This document shows, one piece after another, positions 16,479 to 26,650 of a stretch of DNA of 64,000 nucleotides (its first letter is position 1; every line of letters starts with the position of its first letter). The DNA is taken from the NCBI RefSeq assembly GCF_004682015.1, contig NZ_SMLM01000001.1, positions 1,302,001 through 1,366,000 of the forward strand, given 5' to 3'. A program made the translations under genes and the position numbers. The notes beneath the pieces were generated by a model. It searched no databases. It was not told the origin of the DNA and saw only the letters and a program-made list of their open reading frames with translations. Source of the stretch: Ramlibacter henchirensis (GTDB taxonomy: Bacteria; Pseudomonadota; Gammaproteobacteria; Burkholderiales; Burkholderiaceae_C).

Positions 16479-17651
16479 ATGAAGAAGAGAACCCTGCTCC
16501 AGGCCGCCGCGTGCGCCACCCTGGTGTCCGCGGGCCCGCTGGCCTGGGCCCAGGGCGCGCCGTTCAAGATCGGCCTCATCCTGCCGATGACCGGCCAGCA
16601 GGCCACCACCGGCCGCCAGATCGAGGCCGCCGCGCGCCTGTGGATCGCGCAGAACGGCGATACCGTGGCCGGCCGCAAGGTGGAACTGATCGTCAAGGAC
16701 GACACCAGCCTGCCGGACCAGACCCGCCGCCTGGCGCAGGAACTCGTGGTCAACGAAAAGGTGGACGTGCTCGCCGGCATGGGCATCACGCCTTCGGCGA
16801 TGGCTGTCGCACCGATTGCGACGCAATCGAAGACGCCGCTGGTGGTGATGGCCGCCGCGACGTCGAGCATCACCGAGGCTTCGCCCTTCATCGTGCGCAC
16901 CAGCTTCACGCTGCCGCAGGTGTCGGTGGCGCTGGCCGACTGGGCGCCGAAGAACAACATCAAGAACGTGGTGACCCTGGTGACCGACTACGGCCCGGGC
17001 ATCGACGCGGAGAAGTACTTCAAGGAGCGCCTGCAGTTCAACGGCGGCAAGGTGCCCGAGTCGCTGCGCGTGCCGCTGCGCAACCCCGACTTCGCCCCCT
17101 TCCTGCAGAAGGTGCGCGACCTCAAGCCCGACGCGCTGTTCGTCTTCGTGCCGTCCGGCGCCGGCGCCGCGGTGATGAAGCAGTTCGGCGAACGCGGCAT
17201 GGACAAGGCCGGCATCAAGCTGATCGCCACCGGCGACGTGACGGACGACGACCAGCTCAACGACATGGGCGATGTCGCGCTGAACGTGGTCACCTCGCAC
17301 CACTACTCGGCCGCGCACCCCTCGCCGGCCAACAAGAAGTTCGTCGAGGCCTTCCAGAAAGCCAACAGGAACCTGCGCCCCAACTTCATGGCCGTGGGCG
17401 GCTACGACGGCATGCGCGTGATCTACGAAGCGCTGAAGAAGACCGGCGGCAAGGGCGGCGGCCCCGCCCTGGTCGAGGCCATGAAGGGACAGATCTTCGA
17501 AAGCCCGCGCGGCCCCGTCTTCATCGACGCCCAGACCCGCGACGTCGTCCACAACGTCTACCTGCGCAAGGTGGAGAAGAAGGACGGGCAGCTGTGGAAC
17601 GTGGAGTTCGACGTCATCAAGGATGTGAAGGATCCGGGGAAGACGAAGTAA
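16479..17651 (+). CDS. Branched-chain amino acid/aromatic acid-type ABC substrate-binding protein (LivK-like)
   Basis: A 390-residue periplasmic binding protein of type I fold (Peripla_BP_6). The Sec signal peptide ends near AWA-Q (residue 25); the mature start is FKIGLILPMTGQQATTGRQI. It heads a five-gene operon with two permeases and two ATPases. In Comamonadaceae many such systems import aromatic or other carboxylates rather than Leu/Ile/Val; the nearby vanAB-type genes make that plausible here. A strong AAGGAGA ribosome site precedes the ATG. Confidence 0.9.
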   Translation: MKKRTLLQAAACATLVSAGPLAWAQGAPFKIGLILPMTGQQATTGRQIEAAARLWIAQNGDTVAGRKVELIVKDDTSLPDQTRRLAQELVVNEKVDVLAGMGITPSAMAVAPIATQSKTPLVVMAAATSSITEASPFIVRTSFTLPQVSVALADWAPKNNIKNVVTLVTDYGPGIDAEKYFKERLQFNGGKVPESLRVPLRNPDFAPFLQKVRDLKPDALFVFVPSGAGAAVMKQFGERGMDKAGIKLIATGDVTDDDQLNDMGDVALNVVTSHHYSAAHPSPANKKFVEAFQKANRNLRPNFMAVGGYDGMRVIYEALKKTGGKGGGPALVEAMKGQIFESPRGPVFIDAQTRDVVHNVYLRKVEKKDGQLWNVEFDVIKDVKDPGKTK

Positions 17652-17660
17652 GAAAGGAAA

Positions 17661-17778
17661 CTCCCTCCCCCTCTGGGGGAGGGTAGGGGTGGGGGCGCTC
17701 CGGCGCTCATGGCGGCGCAGCGCCTGATCCGGCGCGGTGCGTGCCCCCACCCCAGCCCTCCCCCGGAGGGGGAGGGAG
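17661..17778. repeat. Palindromic intergenic repeat, family A copy 2
   Basis: CTCCCTCCCCCTCTGGGGGA at the left and an inverted counterpart ending in CCTCCCCCGGAGGGGGAGGG at the right, with inner GGGGTGGGGGCG against GTGCCCCCACCCC. It lies inside liv operon 1, between the binding-protein gene and the first permease gene, all on the plus strand. Confidence 0.85.
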
Positions 17779-17791
17779 AAAGTCCACTCCC

Positions 17792-18667
17792 ATGCTCACC
17801 ATCCTCTTCGACGGCATCGCCTACGGCATGCTGCTGTTCATCCTGGCCCTGGGGCTGGCGGTGACCATGGGGTTGATGAACTTCATCAACCTGGCGCATG
17901 GCGCGTTCGCCATGGCGGGCGGCTACATCACGGTGCTGCTGATGCAGCGTGCCGGCGTGCCGTTCCTGCTGTGCCTGCCGCTGGCCTTCCTCGGCGCGGC
18001 GCTGATCGGCGCGGTGCTCGAGCGCACGCTGTACCGGCCGCTGTACCGCAAGCCGCACCTGGACCAGGTGCTGTTCTCCATCGGCCTCACGTTCATGGCG
18101 GTGGCCAGCGTCGACTACTTCATGGGCTCCACCCAGCAGTTCATCCAGCTGCCGCAATGGCTGCGCGGCCGCACCGAGATCGGCAGCGGCGCCTGGACGC
18201 TGGGCATGGGCCACTATCGCCTGTTCATCGTCGCGGTGTGCGCCGTCCTCACGCTGGTGCTGCAGTACATCCTGTCCCGCACGCGCTTCGGCAGCCGCCT
18301 GCGCGCGTCGGTGGACGACCAGCGCGTGGCCGCGGGCCTGGGCATCAACGTGAACATCGTGTTCCTCTCCACCTTCGCCTTCGGCAGCGGCCTGGCGGGC
18401 CTCGGCGGCGCGCTGGGCGCCGAGGTGCTGGGGCTGGACCCGAGCTTCCCGCTCAAGTTCATGATCTATTTCCTGATCGTGGTGGCGGTGGGCGGCACGT
18501 CCTCCATCACCGGCCCGCTGCTCGCGGCATTGCTGCTGGGCATCGCCGACGTGGCCGGCAAGTACTACATCCCGAAGATGGGCGCCTTCATCGTGTACCT
18601 GCTGATGATCGTCATCCTGATCTGGCGGCCGCAGGGGCTGTTCGTGCGGCAGGGAGGCAAGGCATGA
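17792..18667 (+). CDS. livH: ABC transporter permease, LivH-like
   Basis: A 291-residue membrane protein with about eight hydrophobic segments and LivH motifs (GLMNFINLAHGAFAMAGGYI; GRPQ-like loop near the C-terminus). The ATG at 17792 is chosen; an in-frame ATG at 17741 would begin inside the repeat and add a non-membrane extension. It overlaps the next permease gene by 4 bp. Forms the membrane channel with the LivM-like partner. Confidence 0.93.
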   Translation: MLTILFDGIAYGMLLFILALGLAVTMGLMNFINLAHGAFAMAGGYITVLLMQRAGVPFLLCLPLAFLGAALIGAVLERTLYRPLYRKPHLDQVLFSIGLTFMAVASVDYFMGSTQQFIQLPQWLRGRTEIGSGAWTLGMGHYRLFIVAVCAVLTLVLQYILSRTRFGSRLRASVDDQRVAAGLGINVNIVFLSTFAFGSGLAGLGGALGAEVLGLDPSFPLKFMIYFLIVVAVGGTSSITGPLLAALLLGIADVAGKYYIPKMGAFIVYLLMIVILIWRPQGLFVRQGGKA

Positions 18668-19634
18668 ACGCCGATCGCGCACACGCCTCGCTGCGCAGCG
18701 CCACGCGCTGGCGCCTTTGGGAACCGCTGCTGTGGGTGGTGGCGTTCGCCTCGCCCCTCGTGCTGTCGCAGTACGCGGCCATCGTCAACGAGATCGCGAT
18801 CACGGCGCTGTTCGCGCTCTCGCTCGACCTGGTGCTGGGCTTCACCGGCATCGTGTCGCTGGGCCACGCGGCGTTCTTCGGCTTCGGCGCCTACGCGGCG
18901 GCGCTGTTCGCCAAGCACTTCATGCCCGACCCGCTCGTCGGCCTGGCGGTCGGCATCGCCGCGGCGACGGTGCTCGGCGCGGCCGCCAGCTTCACCGTGC
19001 AGCGCGGCAGCGACCTCACGCGGCTGATGGTGACGCTGGGCGCGGCGCTGATCCTGCTGGAGCTGGCCAACAAGCTGGATTGGCTGACCGGTGGCGCCGA
19101 CGGCCTGCAGGGCGTGGTCATGGGGCCGCTGCTCGGCAAGTTCGAATTCGACCTGGCGGGGCGCACCGCCGCGTGGTACTCGCTGACGGTGCTGCTCATC
19201 TTCTTCTTCATCTCGCGGCGCCTGATGCACTCGCCTTTCGGCGCCACGCTCAAGGCAATCCGTGACAACCGCCTGCGCGCGATGTCCATCGGCATCCCGG
19301 TGGGCTCGCGCATCACCGTGGCCTACACCATCGCCGCGGCGCTGGCGGGAGCCGCCGGCGCGCTGCTGGCGCAGACCACGGGGTTCGCCTCGCTCGACGT
19401 GTTCGAGTTCCACCGCTCGGCCGACGTGATGCTGATCCTGGTGGTCGGCGGCACCGGCTGGCTCTATGGCGGCGTGCTCGGCGCCATCGTCTTCAAGCTG
19501 ATGCAGGACTTCCTCTCGGCGATCACGCCCCAGTACTGGACGTTCTGGCTCGGCCTGTTCCTGGTCGTGCTGGTGCTGGTGGGCCGCGACCGGCTGCTCA
19601 AGCCCTGGACGATCTTCCGGCGAGGGAGGGCGGC

Positions 19635-19638
<4 letters not shown>
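18664..19638 (+). CDS. livM: ABC transporter permease, LivM-like
   Basis: A 324-residue integral membrane protein with the LivM hallmark LGFTGIVSLGHAAFFGFGAY and the cytoplasmic coupling loop ATLKAIRDNRLRAMSIGI. The ATG overlaps the livH stop (ATGA), and its own stop overlaps the livG start, showing a tightly coupled operon. The frame extends upstream through livH in another register, but that is a shadow. Confidence 0.93.
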
Positions 19639-20406
<768 letters not shown>

Positions 20407-20414
<8 letters not shown>

Positions 20415-21111
20415 ACTGCTCAAGGTCGACCGCCTCTCGGCCGGCTACGGCGAAGCCGTGGTGCTGCAGGACGTGTCCTTCTCCCTCGACGAGGGCGCGA
20501 CGCTCGCGCTGCTGGGCCGCAACGGCACCGGCAAGACGACGCTGATCAACACGCTGGCAGGCGCGACGCGCCAGCACGGCGGAACGATGACGCTCGGCGG
20601 CGCGGCGCTGCACAAGCTCGCGCCGCACCAGCGCGCCGCGGCCGGCATCGGCTGGGTGCCGCAGGAGCGCAACATCTTCAAGTCGCTCACCGTGCACGAG
20701 AACCTCACGGCGGTGGCGCGGCCCGGTCGCTGGACGACCGATGCGGTCTACACGATGTTCCCGCGGCTGGCGGAGCGCAAGGGCAACCTGGGCACGCAGC
20801 TGTCGGGCGGCGAGCAGCAGATGCTGGCCGTCGGCCGCGCGCTGGTGCTCAACCCGCGGCTGCTGCTGCTGGACGAGCCGCTCGAAGGCCTCGCGCCGAT
20901 CATCGTGGAGGAACTGCTGCGCGCCATCCGCCGCATCACCCGCGACGAAGGCCTCTCGGCCATCATCGTCGAGCAGCATCCGCAGGCCATCCTGGCCATC
21001 TCCGACCGGGCCGTGGTGCTCGACCGCGGCACCGTGGTGCACAGCGGCACCGCGCGCGAGCTGCGGGCGGATCCGGCATTGCTGGACCGGTTGCTGGGCG
21101 TGGCGCGGTGA
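20407..21111 (+). CDS. livF: ABC transporter ATPase, LivF-like
   Basis: A 234-residue ATPase: Walker A GRNGTGKTT, signature QLSGGEQQMLAVGRAL, Walker B LLLLDEPLEGL, switch IIVEQH. The ATG at 20407 overlaps the livG stop by 8 bp and gives the family N-terminus MPELLKVDRL. Last gene of liv operon 1; a family B repeat follows 12 bp later. Confidence 0.93.
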
Positions 21112-21123
21112 AGGCGGGCAGCC

Positions 21124-21239
21124 GTACGCAGAAAGCGCAGAAAGCGCAGAAAGAGCGCAGAAAGCGCAGAGAAGACAATGAAGGTATCCACCTTCGAGAA
21201 CTCTGCGTTTTCTGCGTACTTCCCGCGCCTTCTGCGTAA
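21124..21239. repeat. Palindromic intergenic repeat, family B copy 2
   Basis: Begins GTACGCAGAAAGCGCAGAAA, as in copy 1 at 13300, continues with further GCGCAGAAA units, and ends in the inverted form (CTCTGCGTTTTCTGCGTAC, then CTTCTGCGTA). It fills the gap between livF and the next Bug-type gene. Confidence 0.85.
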
Positions 21240-21260
21240 GGCAGTCCGCATTTCAGATTC

Positions 21261-22229
21261 ATGACCAGCCGCCGCAGCTTCCTCCTGGCCACGGCCGCCA
21301 TGCCCGCCTTCGCTCGCGCGCAGCCGGCCTTTCCCTCGCGCCCGCTGCGCATTGTCGTCCCGAATGCCCCCGGCGGCGCTGCGGACCTGACGGCGCGCAC
21401 CGTGGGGCAGGCGATGTCGCCCGCGCTCGGGCAACCCGTTGTGATCGAGAACAAGCCGGGCGCCGGCGGTGTCGTGGCCGGTGAACTCGTCTCGCGCGCC
21501 GAGCCCGACGGCCACACCATGCTGCTGGTCTCCAGCGGCACGGCGGTGAGCGCGGCCCTGTTCAAATCGCTGCCGTTCGACACGCTGCGCGACTTCGCGC
21601 CGGTGTCGCTGATGGCCACGTTCGACCTGGTGCTGGTCGCGGCCGAAGGAGGGCGGTTCAAGTCGCTGCAGGACCTGCTCGCCTATGCGCGCGCGAATCC
21701 GGGCAAGCTCAACCTCGGTTCGCCGCAGGTGGGCACGACCCAGAACCTCGCGGCGGAACTGTTCAAGGCAACCGCCGGCATCTCGGGTCAGGTGGTGCCG
21801 TTCAACGGCACGCCGCCGGTGATCACCGCGCTGCGCTCGGGCGAGATCGATGCGGGCGTGGACATCCTCGGCCCGCTGGTGGGCCAGATCAAATCGAAGG
21901 CGCTGCGGCCGCTCGCGGTGCTCGGCGCGAAGCGCGCGCCGCAGTTCCCGGACGTGCCCACCGCCCGCGAGGCGGGTGGTGCGCTGGCTTCGTTCAACGT
22001 CACGTCATGGAACGGCCTGGCCGTGCCGGCGCGCACGCCCGCCGCCGCCATCGAGCGCCTGGCTCGCGAGGTCAACGCAGCGGTCGCGAAGCCCGACGTG
22101 CGGCAGCGGCTCGCCGAACTGAACCTCGTCGCGCAGGGCAGCACGCCGGCGCAGCTGGGCGAGCACCTCGCGGCCGACGTGCGGCGCTGGTCCGACGTGA
22201 TCGCCCGCGCCGGCATCCCCCGGCAGTAA
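21261..22229 (+). CDS. Bug/TctC family solute-binding protein
   Basis: A 322-residue periplasmic protein with a twin-arginine-type leader (Arg4-Arg5, cleavage near ARA-Q at 20). Bug motifs: PLRIVVPNAPGGAADLTAR, VVIENKPGAGG and LRSGEIDAGV. It starts 22 bp after the repeat and is followed 9 bp later by a dehydrogenase gene, then an AEC permease, so it may deliver the substrate of that enzyme. Confidence 0.92.
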   Translation: MTSRRSFLLATAAMPAFARAQPAFPSRPLRIVVPNAPGGAADLTARTVGQAMSPALGQPVVIENKPGAGGVVAGELVSRAEPDGHTMLLVSSGTAVSAALFKSLPFDTLRDFAPVSLMATFDLVLVAAEGGRFKSLQDLLAYARANPGKLNLGSPQVGTTQNLAAELFKATAGISGQVVPFNGTPPVITALRSGEIDAGVDILGPLVGQIKSKALRPLAVLGAKRAPQFPDVPTAREAGGALASFNVTSWNGLAVPARTPAAAIERLAREVNAAVAKPDVRQRLAELNLVAQGSTPAQLGEHLAADVRRWSDVIARAGIPRQ

Positions 22230-22238
22230 GGAGACACC

Positions 22239-23138
22239 ATGCAACTGCAACGCATCGGCCTGATCGGCTACGGCGAAGTCGGCAAGATCTTCGCGCAGGG
22301 ACTCAAGTCCAAACCCGGCGTGGTCCAGGCGGGCGCCTGGGACCTGAAGTTCGCGCAACCGGCCACCCGGGAAGCGGAACTCGCACATGCACGCGGCGCC
22401 GGCGTGGTGGCGCACGAGTCGATGAAGGCGCTGTGCGAATCCAGCGACCTGGTGATCTCGGCCGTGACCGCGTCCAACACGCTGGCCGTGGCGCGGGAGG
22501 CCGCGGGCCTGCTGCGGCCCGGCACGCTGTTCCTGGACCTGAACTCGGCCTCGCCCGGCACCAAGCAGCAGGCCGCTGCGGCGGTCGGCGAGCGCGGCGC
22601 GCACTACGTCGAGGCGGGCGTGATGACTTCGGTGCCGCCGTACGGCATCCGCGTGCCGATGCTGCTGGGCGGCGCGAAGGCCGCGAGCCTGGCGGACCTG
22701 CTCACCGGCTGGGGGCTGGACGCCAGGCCCGTGTCCGAGCGGCTGGGCGTGGCCAGCGCGATCAAGATGTGCCGCAGCGTGATGATCAAGGGACTGGAAG
22801 CGCTGGTGATCGAGAGCTACGCCACCGCGCGCCAGTACGGCGTGGAAGAGCATGTGCTGCCCACGCTGGCCGAGACCTTTCCGCAGATCGACTGGCACAA
22901 GCAAGGCGCGTACTTCTTCAGCCGCGTCGTGCAGCACGGCAGGCGCCGCGCCGAGGAGATGCGCGAGTCGGCCAACACGGTGAAGGAAGCAGGTTTCCCG
23001 CCGATGATGACGGCCGCCATCGCCGAGAAGCAGCAGTGGGTGGCGGACCTCGCGGCACAAGGCGTGTTCAAGGACATCCCGAAGGACGCGCCCTGGCAGG
23101 CCTACGCCGACGCGCTGATCGCCGCGCGCCAGCGCTGA
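22239..23138 (+). CDS. NAD(P)-dependent beta-hydroxyacid dehydrogenase-like protein with DUF1932 C-terminus
   Basis: A 299-residue protein with an N-terminal Rossmann fold (IGLIGYGEVGKIFAQGL, residues about 5-22) of the 6-phosphogluconate/3-hydroxyisobutyrate dehydrogenase superfamily and a helical DUF1932-like C-terminal domain. DLNSASPGTKQ matches the substrate-binding signature, and the catalytic Lys is probably in ASAIKMCRSV. It should oxidise a hydroxy acid or reduce the corresponding aldehyde/keto acid; the substrate is unknown. Flanked by a Bug protein and a permease on the same strand. Confidence 0.85.
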   Translation: MQLQRIGLIGYGEVGKIFAQGLKSKPGVVQAGAWDLKFAQPATREAELAHARGAGVVAHESMKALCESSDLVISAVTASNTLAVAREAAGLLRPGTLFLDLNSASPGTKQQAAAAVGERGAHYVEAGVMTSVPPYGIRVPMLLGGAKAASLADLLTGWGLDARPVSERLGVASAIKMCRSVMIKGLEALVIESYATARQYGVEEHVLPTLAETFPQIDWHKQGAYFFSRVVQHGRRRAEEMRESANTVKEAGFPPMMTAAIAEKQQWVADLAAQGVFKDIPKDAPWQAYADALIAARQR

Positions 23139-23151
23139 GGGCCGGCCGCGC

Positions 23152-24117
23152 GTGCTCGCCGTCCTGTCCATCACCGTCCCGATCTACCTGGTGATGGCGG
23201 TGGGGTGGCTCGCCACCCGCAGTGGCCTGTTCGCCCGCGCGGAGATGCGCACCTTCGGCAAGTACGTGATCAACCTGGCGCTCCCCGCGCTGCTGTTCAA
23301 CGCGCTCTCGCAGCGCAGCGTGGCCGAGGTGCTGAACCCGATCTTCGTCGCGGCCTACGCGGGCGGCTCGCTGCTCTCAATGGCCGCGGGATTTTTCTGG
23401 GCGCGCCGCGTGGCGGGCAAGTCGCTGTCGGCCAGCGCCATCGTCGGCATGGGCACGTCGTGCCCGAACAGCGGCTTCATCGGGTTTCCGCTGGTGATGC
23501 AGGTGTTCGGCGGGTCCACCGCGGGCGTCGCGCTCGCACTCGCCATGGTGGTCGAGAACTTCCTGCTGCTGCCGCTGGCGCTGGCGATCGCCGACAGCGA
23601 CCTGGGCGAGGCAGGCACGACCGGCACGCGCGGCGAGCGCCTGCGCGCGGCGCTGCGGCAGTCCGCGCGCGGCATCGTGCGCAACCCGATGATCCACGGC
23701 ATGGCGCTGGGCTTCCTGTTCTCGCTGTTCGGCTGGCGGCTGCCGGAACCGCTGGCCAAGGCGGTGAACCTGTTCGCCGTCTCCACGGCCGCGACCTCGC
23801 TGATCGTGATCGGCGGTTCGCTCGTCGGCATCAACGCCCGCGGCATGGCGCGCGACGTGGCGGCGATCGCCGCCGGCAAGCTGCTGGTGCATCCGCTGGC
23901 CGTGCTGCTGATGGTCGTGTTGCTGCCACCCATGGAGCGCGAGCTGCAGACGGCCGTCGTGATCATGGCCGCCGTGCCGATGCTGGGCATCTACCCGATC
24001 TTCGCGCAGAAGCACGGCCACGACGGCATGGCGGCGGCGGCGCAGCTGGGAACGACGGTGATGTCGTTCTTCACTTTGACCAGCCTGCTGTGGCTTTTGG
24101 GGCAGGTGCCGCGGTGA
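23152..24117 (+). CDS. AEC family (auxin efflux carrier-like) transporter
   Basis: A 321-residue membrane protein with about ten hydrophobic segments in two halves, and the NSGFIGFPL and ALPALLFNAL motifs of the AEC/Mem_trans family. A GTG start at 23152 is used, 13 bp after the dehydrogenase stop. Bacterial members transport malate, malonate and similar carboxylates, which fits a small acid-handling unit with the two preceding genes. Confidence 0.88.
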   Translation: MLAVLSITVPIYLVMAVGWLATRSGLFARAEMRTFGKYVINLALPALLFNALSQRSVAEVLNPIFVAAYAGGSLLSMAAGFFWARRVAGKSLSASAIVGMGTSCPNSGFIGFPLVMQVFGGSTAGVALALAMVVENFLLLPLALAIADSDLGEAGTTGTRGERLRAALRQSARGIVRNPMIHGMALGFLFSLFGWRLPEPLAKAVNLFAVSTAATSLIVIGGSLVGINARGMARDVAAIAAGKLLVHPLAVLLMVVLLPPMERELQTAVVIMAAVPMLGIYPIFAQKHGHDGMAAAAQLGTTVMSFFTLTSLLWLLGQVPR

Positions 24118-24140
24118 GAACGTGAGAGGCGTGTCGCCCG

Positions 24141-24172
24141 AAAAAAAAGAGCGGCCGCACATCGGCGGCCGC
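24141..24172 (-). terminator. Intrinsic terminator of the second NHL lipoprotein gene
   Basis: On the minus strand a perfect 8-bp GC stem (GCGGCCGC on both arms, 6-nt loop) is followed by TCTTTTTTTT. It lies 44 bp past the stop of the minus-strand gene. Confidence 0.85.
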
Positions 24173-24216
24173 AGGGCTGGGCGAAGCCCCGAAGGGCCTG
24201 CCCCGTGTCGGCATGT

Positions 24217-25401
24217 TCAGTCGCGGGCGCGGAAGACGAGCACCCGGTAATTGCTGACGTCGACCACGACCATGTTCCGGCCGTCGAATCGCACGCCCGA
24301 TGGCTCGTTGAAGGTCTTGATGCTCGCCGCGACGCGCCCGCCGCTGTGGAGATCCGGTTGTCCGAGCACCTGGTCCGCGGGGACGTTGCTCGCGGCCGGG
24401 ATGGTGTTCCATACCAGCACCCGGTGGTTCTGCTGGTCCGCGACCGCCATTTGCCCCGTCTCGCTCACGTCGACCGACTTGGGCAGGAAGAGCGTCGAGG
24501 CAGTGACCGCCGGAAGCCCGGCATTCGGCAGGCTGTCACCCGGGTTCACCTGGCCGATGACGTGGTCGGCCGCTTCGAAATCGGTCGTGGGCAGCTTTTC
24601 CCAGACCAGCACGCGGTGGTTAAGGCTGTCCACGACGATCAGCTTGACCCCGTCCGACCACACCGACGTCGGCCGGTTCAGGGTGGCAGCGCTCGCGTCA
24701 TCCGTGGTGTCGTTCCCGTCGACATCGTTCGCGGCACAGGTGTCCTTGTCCTTCTGACCTACGACGACATCGGCGTTGCCCAACTGAAGGTCGGTTCCCA
24801 GCGAGTTCCAGATCAGGACACGGTGGTTGCGCGAGTCGGCCACGATCAGCTGGCCCCTCGGCGTGATGTAGGCGGCCTCCGGATTGTTCAACTGGCTCGC
24901 GCTGCAGCCGGACGTGCCGCCCGCAACGCGGGCCGGGCCGGCTTCGGGGGGGGCCGTCGGAACGCTGTCGTAGATGGCCACCAGGTGATCCTCGACCACG
25001 ACGAGCTTTCCCGCGTGGATCGAAGCGCTCGCAACAACCCCGCTGTCCACGGTGAACGTGAAGGCGGCGTCCGGTCCGTCGGCTGCCATGTACTGCTTGA
25101 AGGCCTTCATCCTCGACGCTTGCGTCTGAGCCACGAAGAGCGTGCCGTCGGAGCTCACCGCCGGGCTGCCTCCCGGAAGATTGAGCTCGCCGGGCGCAGT
25201 GCCATCGGAGGCGCTGCCGTCATCGAAATTCTGCTTCCCGATCACCCGGACTGCGTCGGGGAACACGCCCCACCCGACGGGGGAGGGCCCCGGCGGCGGA
25301 GGGGCGGCCGGTGAGCCACCGCCTCCACCACCACAACCTGCGGCCAGAACGGCCAGGAAAGTTGCTGCGCAAAGAGAAAGCCGCGCGGCGTGAAGTCCCA
25401 T
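24217..25401 (-). CDS. NHL-repeat lipoprotein (paralogue 2)
   Basis: A 394-residue predicted lipoprotein: lipobox LAAGC (Cys23), a poly-Gly/Pro linker, then beta-propeller repeats carrying NHRVLIW/NHRVLVW strands and VIGQ/VLGQ turns. The final repeat ends NYRVLVFRARD, matching the end of the paralogue at 3651-5039 (NRVLVFRR). The start at 25401 is chosen for its signal peptide. Both paralogues have their own intrinsic terminator and stand alone. Probably a surface or periplasmic binding scaffold; no enzymatic residues seen. Confidence 0.8.
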   Translation of the reverse strand: MGLHAARLSLCAATFLAVLAAGCGGGGGGSPAAPPPPGPSPVGWGVFPDAVRVIGKQNFDDGSASDGTAPGELNLPGGSPAVSSDGTLFVAQTQASRMKAFKQYMAADGPDAAFTFTVDSGVVASASIHAGKLVVVEDHLVAIYDSVPTAPPEAGPARVAGGTSGCSASQLNNPEAAYITPRGQLIVADSRNHRVLIWNSLGTDLQLGNADVVVGQKDKDTCAANDVDGNDTTDDASAATLNRPTSVWSDGVKLIVVDSLNHRVLVWEKLPTTDFEAADHVIGQVNPGDSLPNAGLPAVTASTLFLPKSVDVSETGQMAVADQQNHRVLVWNTIPAASNVPADQVLGQPDLHSGGRVAASIKTFNEPSGVRFDGRNMVVVDVSNYRVLVFRARD

Positions 25402-25522
25402 GTCTACTCCTTGGTTGGGGCTGCGAAAAAAGCCGGCGCATGCTCCAGCCAGAGTCACAACCCACCAAGGAGAGAAGTCACGAGCAGGAGGCGGCATGCC
25501 TCCTCGGACTCGCGAGCTCGCG

Positions 25523-26002
25523 CTAGAACATCAGCGCGACGACGAAGATCCCGATCATCACGAAGGCCAGCACGAACTTGGCCAGCATGCCGGCCATCAG
25601 GCCGAGCCAGGTGGCCACGCCGACGTGCACCGCACGACCGTGTTCGCGCCGCGCGATGTATTCGCCCGCGGCGGCGCCCACGAGGGGCATGATGAAAACG
25701 CCGATGATGCCCATGAAGATCCCGGCCACCGTGCCGATGGCCGCGCCCCAGATCGCCTGCTTGCTGGCGCCCACCCGCTTGGCGCCGAGCACGGCGGAGA
25801 TGTAGTCCATCAGCCACGCCAGGATGGCCAGCACGGTGACCGCCGCGATGGCGAACCAGCCGACGCGCGTGAAGTCGTCGATCCACGCGCCCAGCACGAT
25901 GCCGGCGAGCACGAAGAGCGTGCCGGGCAGCGCCGGCAGCACGATGCCGGCCAGGCCGAGCAGGATGAGGGCGATGCTCACCAGCCACCAGAGAGTGTCC
26001 AC
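25523..26002 (-). CDS. DUF456 family membrane protein
   Basis: A 159-residue protein with four or five hydrophobic segments and glycine-rich turns (GIVLPALPGTLFVLAG near residue 19), matching DUF456. It is an inner-membrane protein of unknown function. Same strand as the next two genes but 57 bp from them. Confidence 0.85.
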   Translation of the reverse strand: MDTLWWLVSIALILLGLAGIVLPALPGTLFVLAGIVLGAWIDDFTRVGWFAIAAVTVLAILAWLMDYISAVLGAKRVGASKQAIWGAAIGTVAGIFMGIIGVFIMPLVGAAAGEYIARREHGRAVHVGVATWLGLMAGMLAKFVLAFVMIGIFVVALMF

Positions 26003-26059
26003 GGGAGGTCCTTTGTTGTTGGAAGGCAGGATCGTCCGCGTCCGGCGCGCGTGCGCGCG

Positions 26060-26647
26060 TCAGCCGACCCAGAGGAGCCATGCCGTCGTCCAGCCTACAA
26101 GCAGCGCGAGCAGAGGGATCGCCAGCAGCAGCCCACGGTGGCGTTGCGGCAGTGCGAGCAGCAACCCGACGGTGAACAGCGCGGTCGGGTCCGGCATCGC
26201 GCCCGCGGTCTCGGCTTGGCCCCAGCTGCGGCCGGTCAGGGGCGCGAGCAGGGGGCAGAGCAGGGCGAGCGATGCGAGCGCGAGGCCAGGAAGGCGCAGC
26301 GTTCCGCCCGGCGGCGGAGTCGATGGACGTAGCCCCAATGCAACCAGCAGCGTGGCCTGAACCCCGAAAGCAACCGCGAACCAGCGCGCCCCGGTGTTGA
26401 TGTCCGCGAAGCGTTCCCAATGGAACGCCCAACCCACCCAGGCCCACGCCGCAGCCAAGGCGAGCATCGAAGGGACGCGCGCACGAACCGGATTGCGCCA
26501 GGCGAGCAAGAGCAGCCCCACGCCCGCGGCCACGATCGGCACCTGCCAGGGCCAGAGTGCCTGGTTCCAGCCCTCGAGCAACCGGCCCCAGGTCCGGGCC
26601 GAGAACATCAGGAAGTCCGAGGGCCGGTAGCTCCACCACTCGGACAT
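26060..26647 (-). CDS. Membrane protein of unknown function, DUF6064-like
   Basis: A 195-residue protein with about six hydrophobic segments. The N-terminal MSEWWSYRPSDFLMFSARTW resembles DUF6064 proteins; that match is from memory and moderate. The ATG lies 3 bp after the stop of the aldo/keto reductase gene, so the two are probably co-transcribed. Confidence 0.7.
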   Translation of the reverse strand: MSEWWSYRPSDFLMFSARTWGRLLEGWNQALWPWQVPIVAAGVGLLLLAWRNPVRARVPSMLALAAAWAWVGWAFHWERFADINTGARWFAVAFGVQATLLVALGLRPSTPPPGGTLRLPGLALASLALLCPLLAPLTGRSWGQAETAGAMPDPTALFTVGLLLALPQRHRGLLLAIPLLALLVGWTTAWLLWVG

Positions 26648-26650
26648 CGG

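Noticed and set aside
17741..17791. Earlier ATG for the livH gene of operon 1
   Set aside because: It lies inside the palindromic repeat and would add a Pro/Gly-rich extension not seen in LivH proteins.
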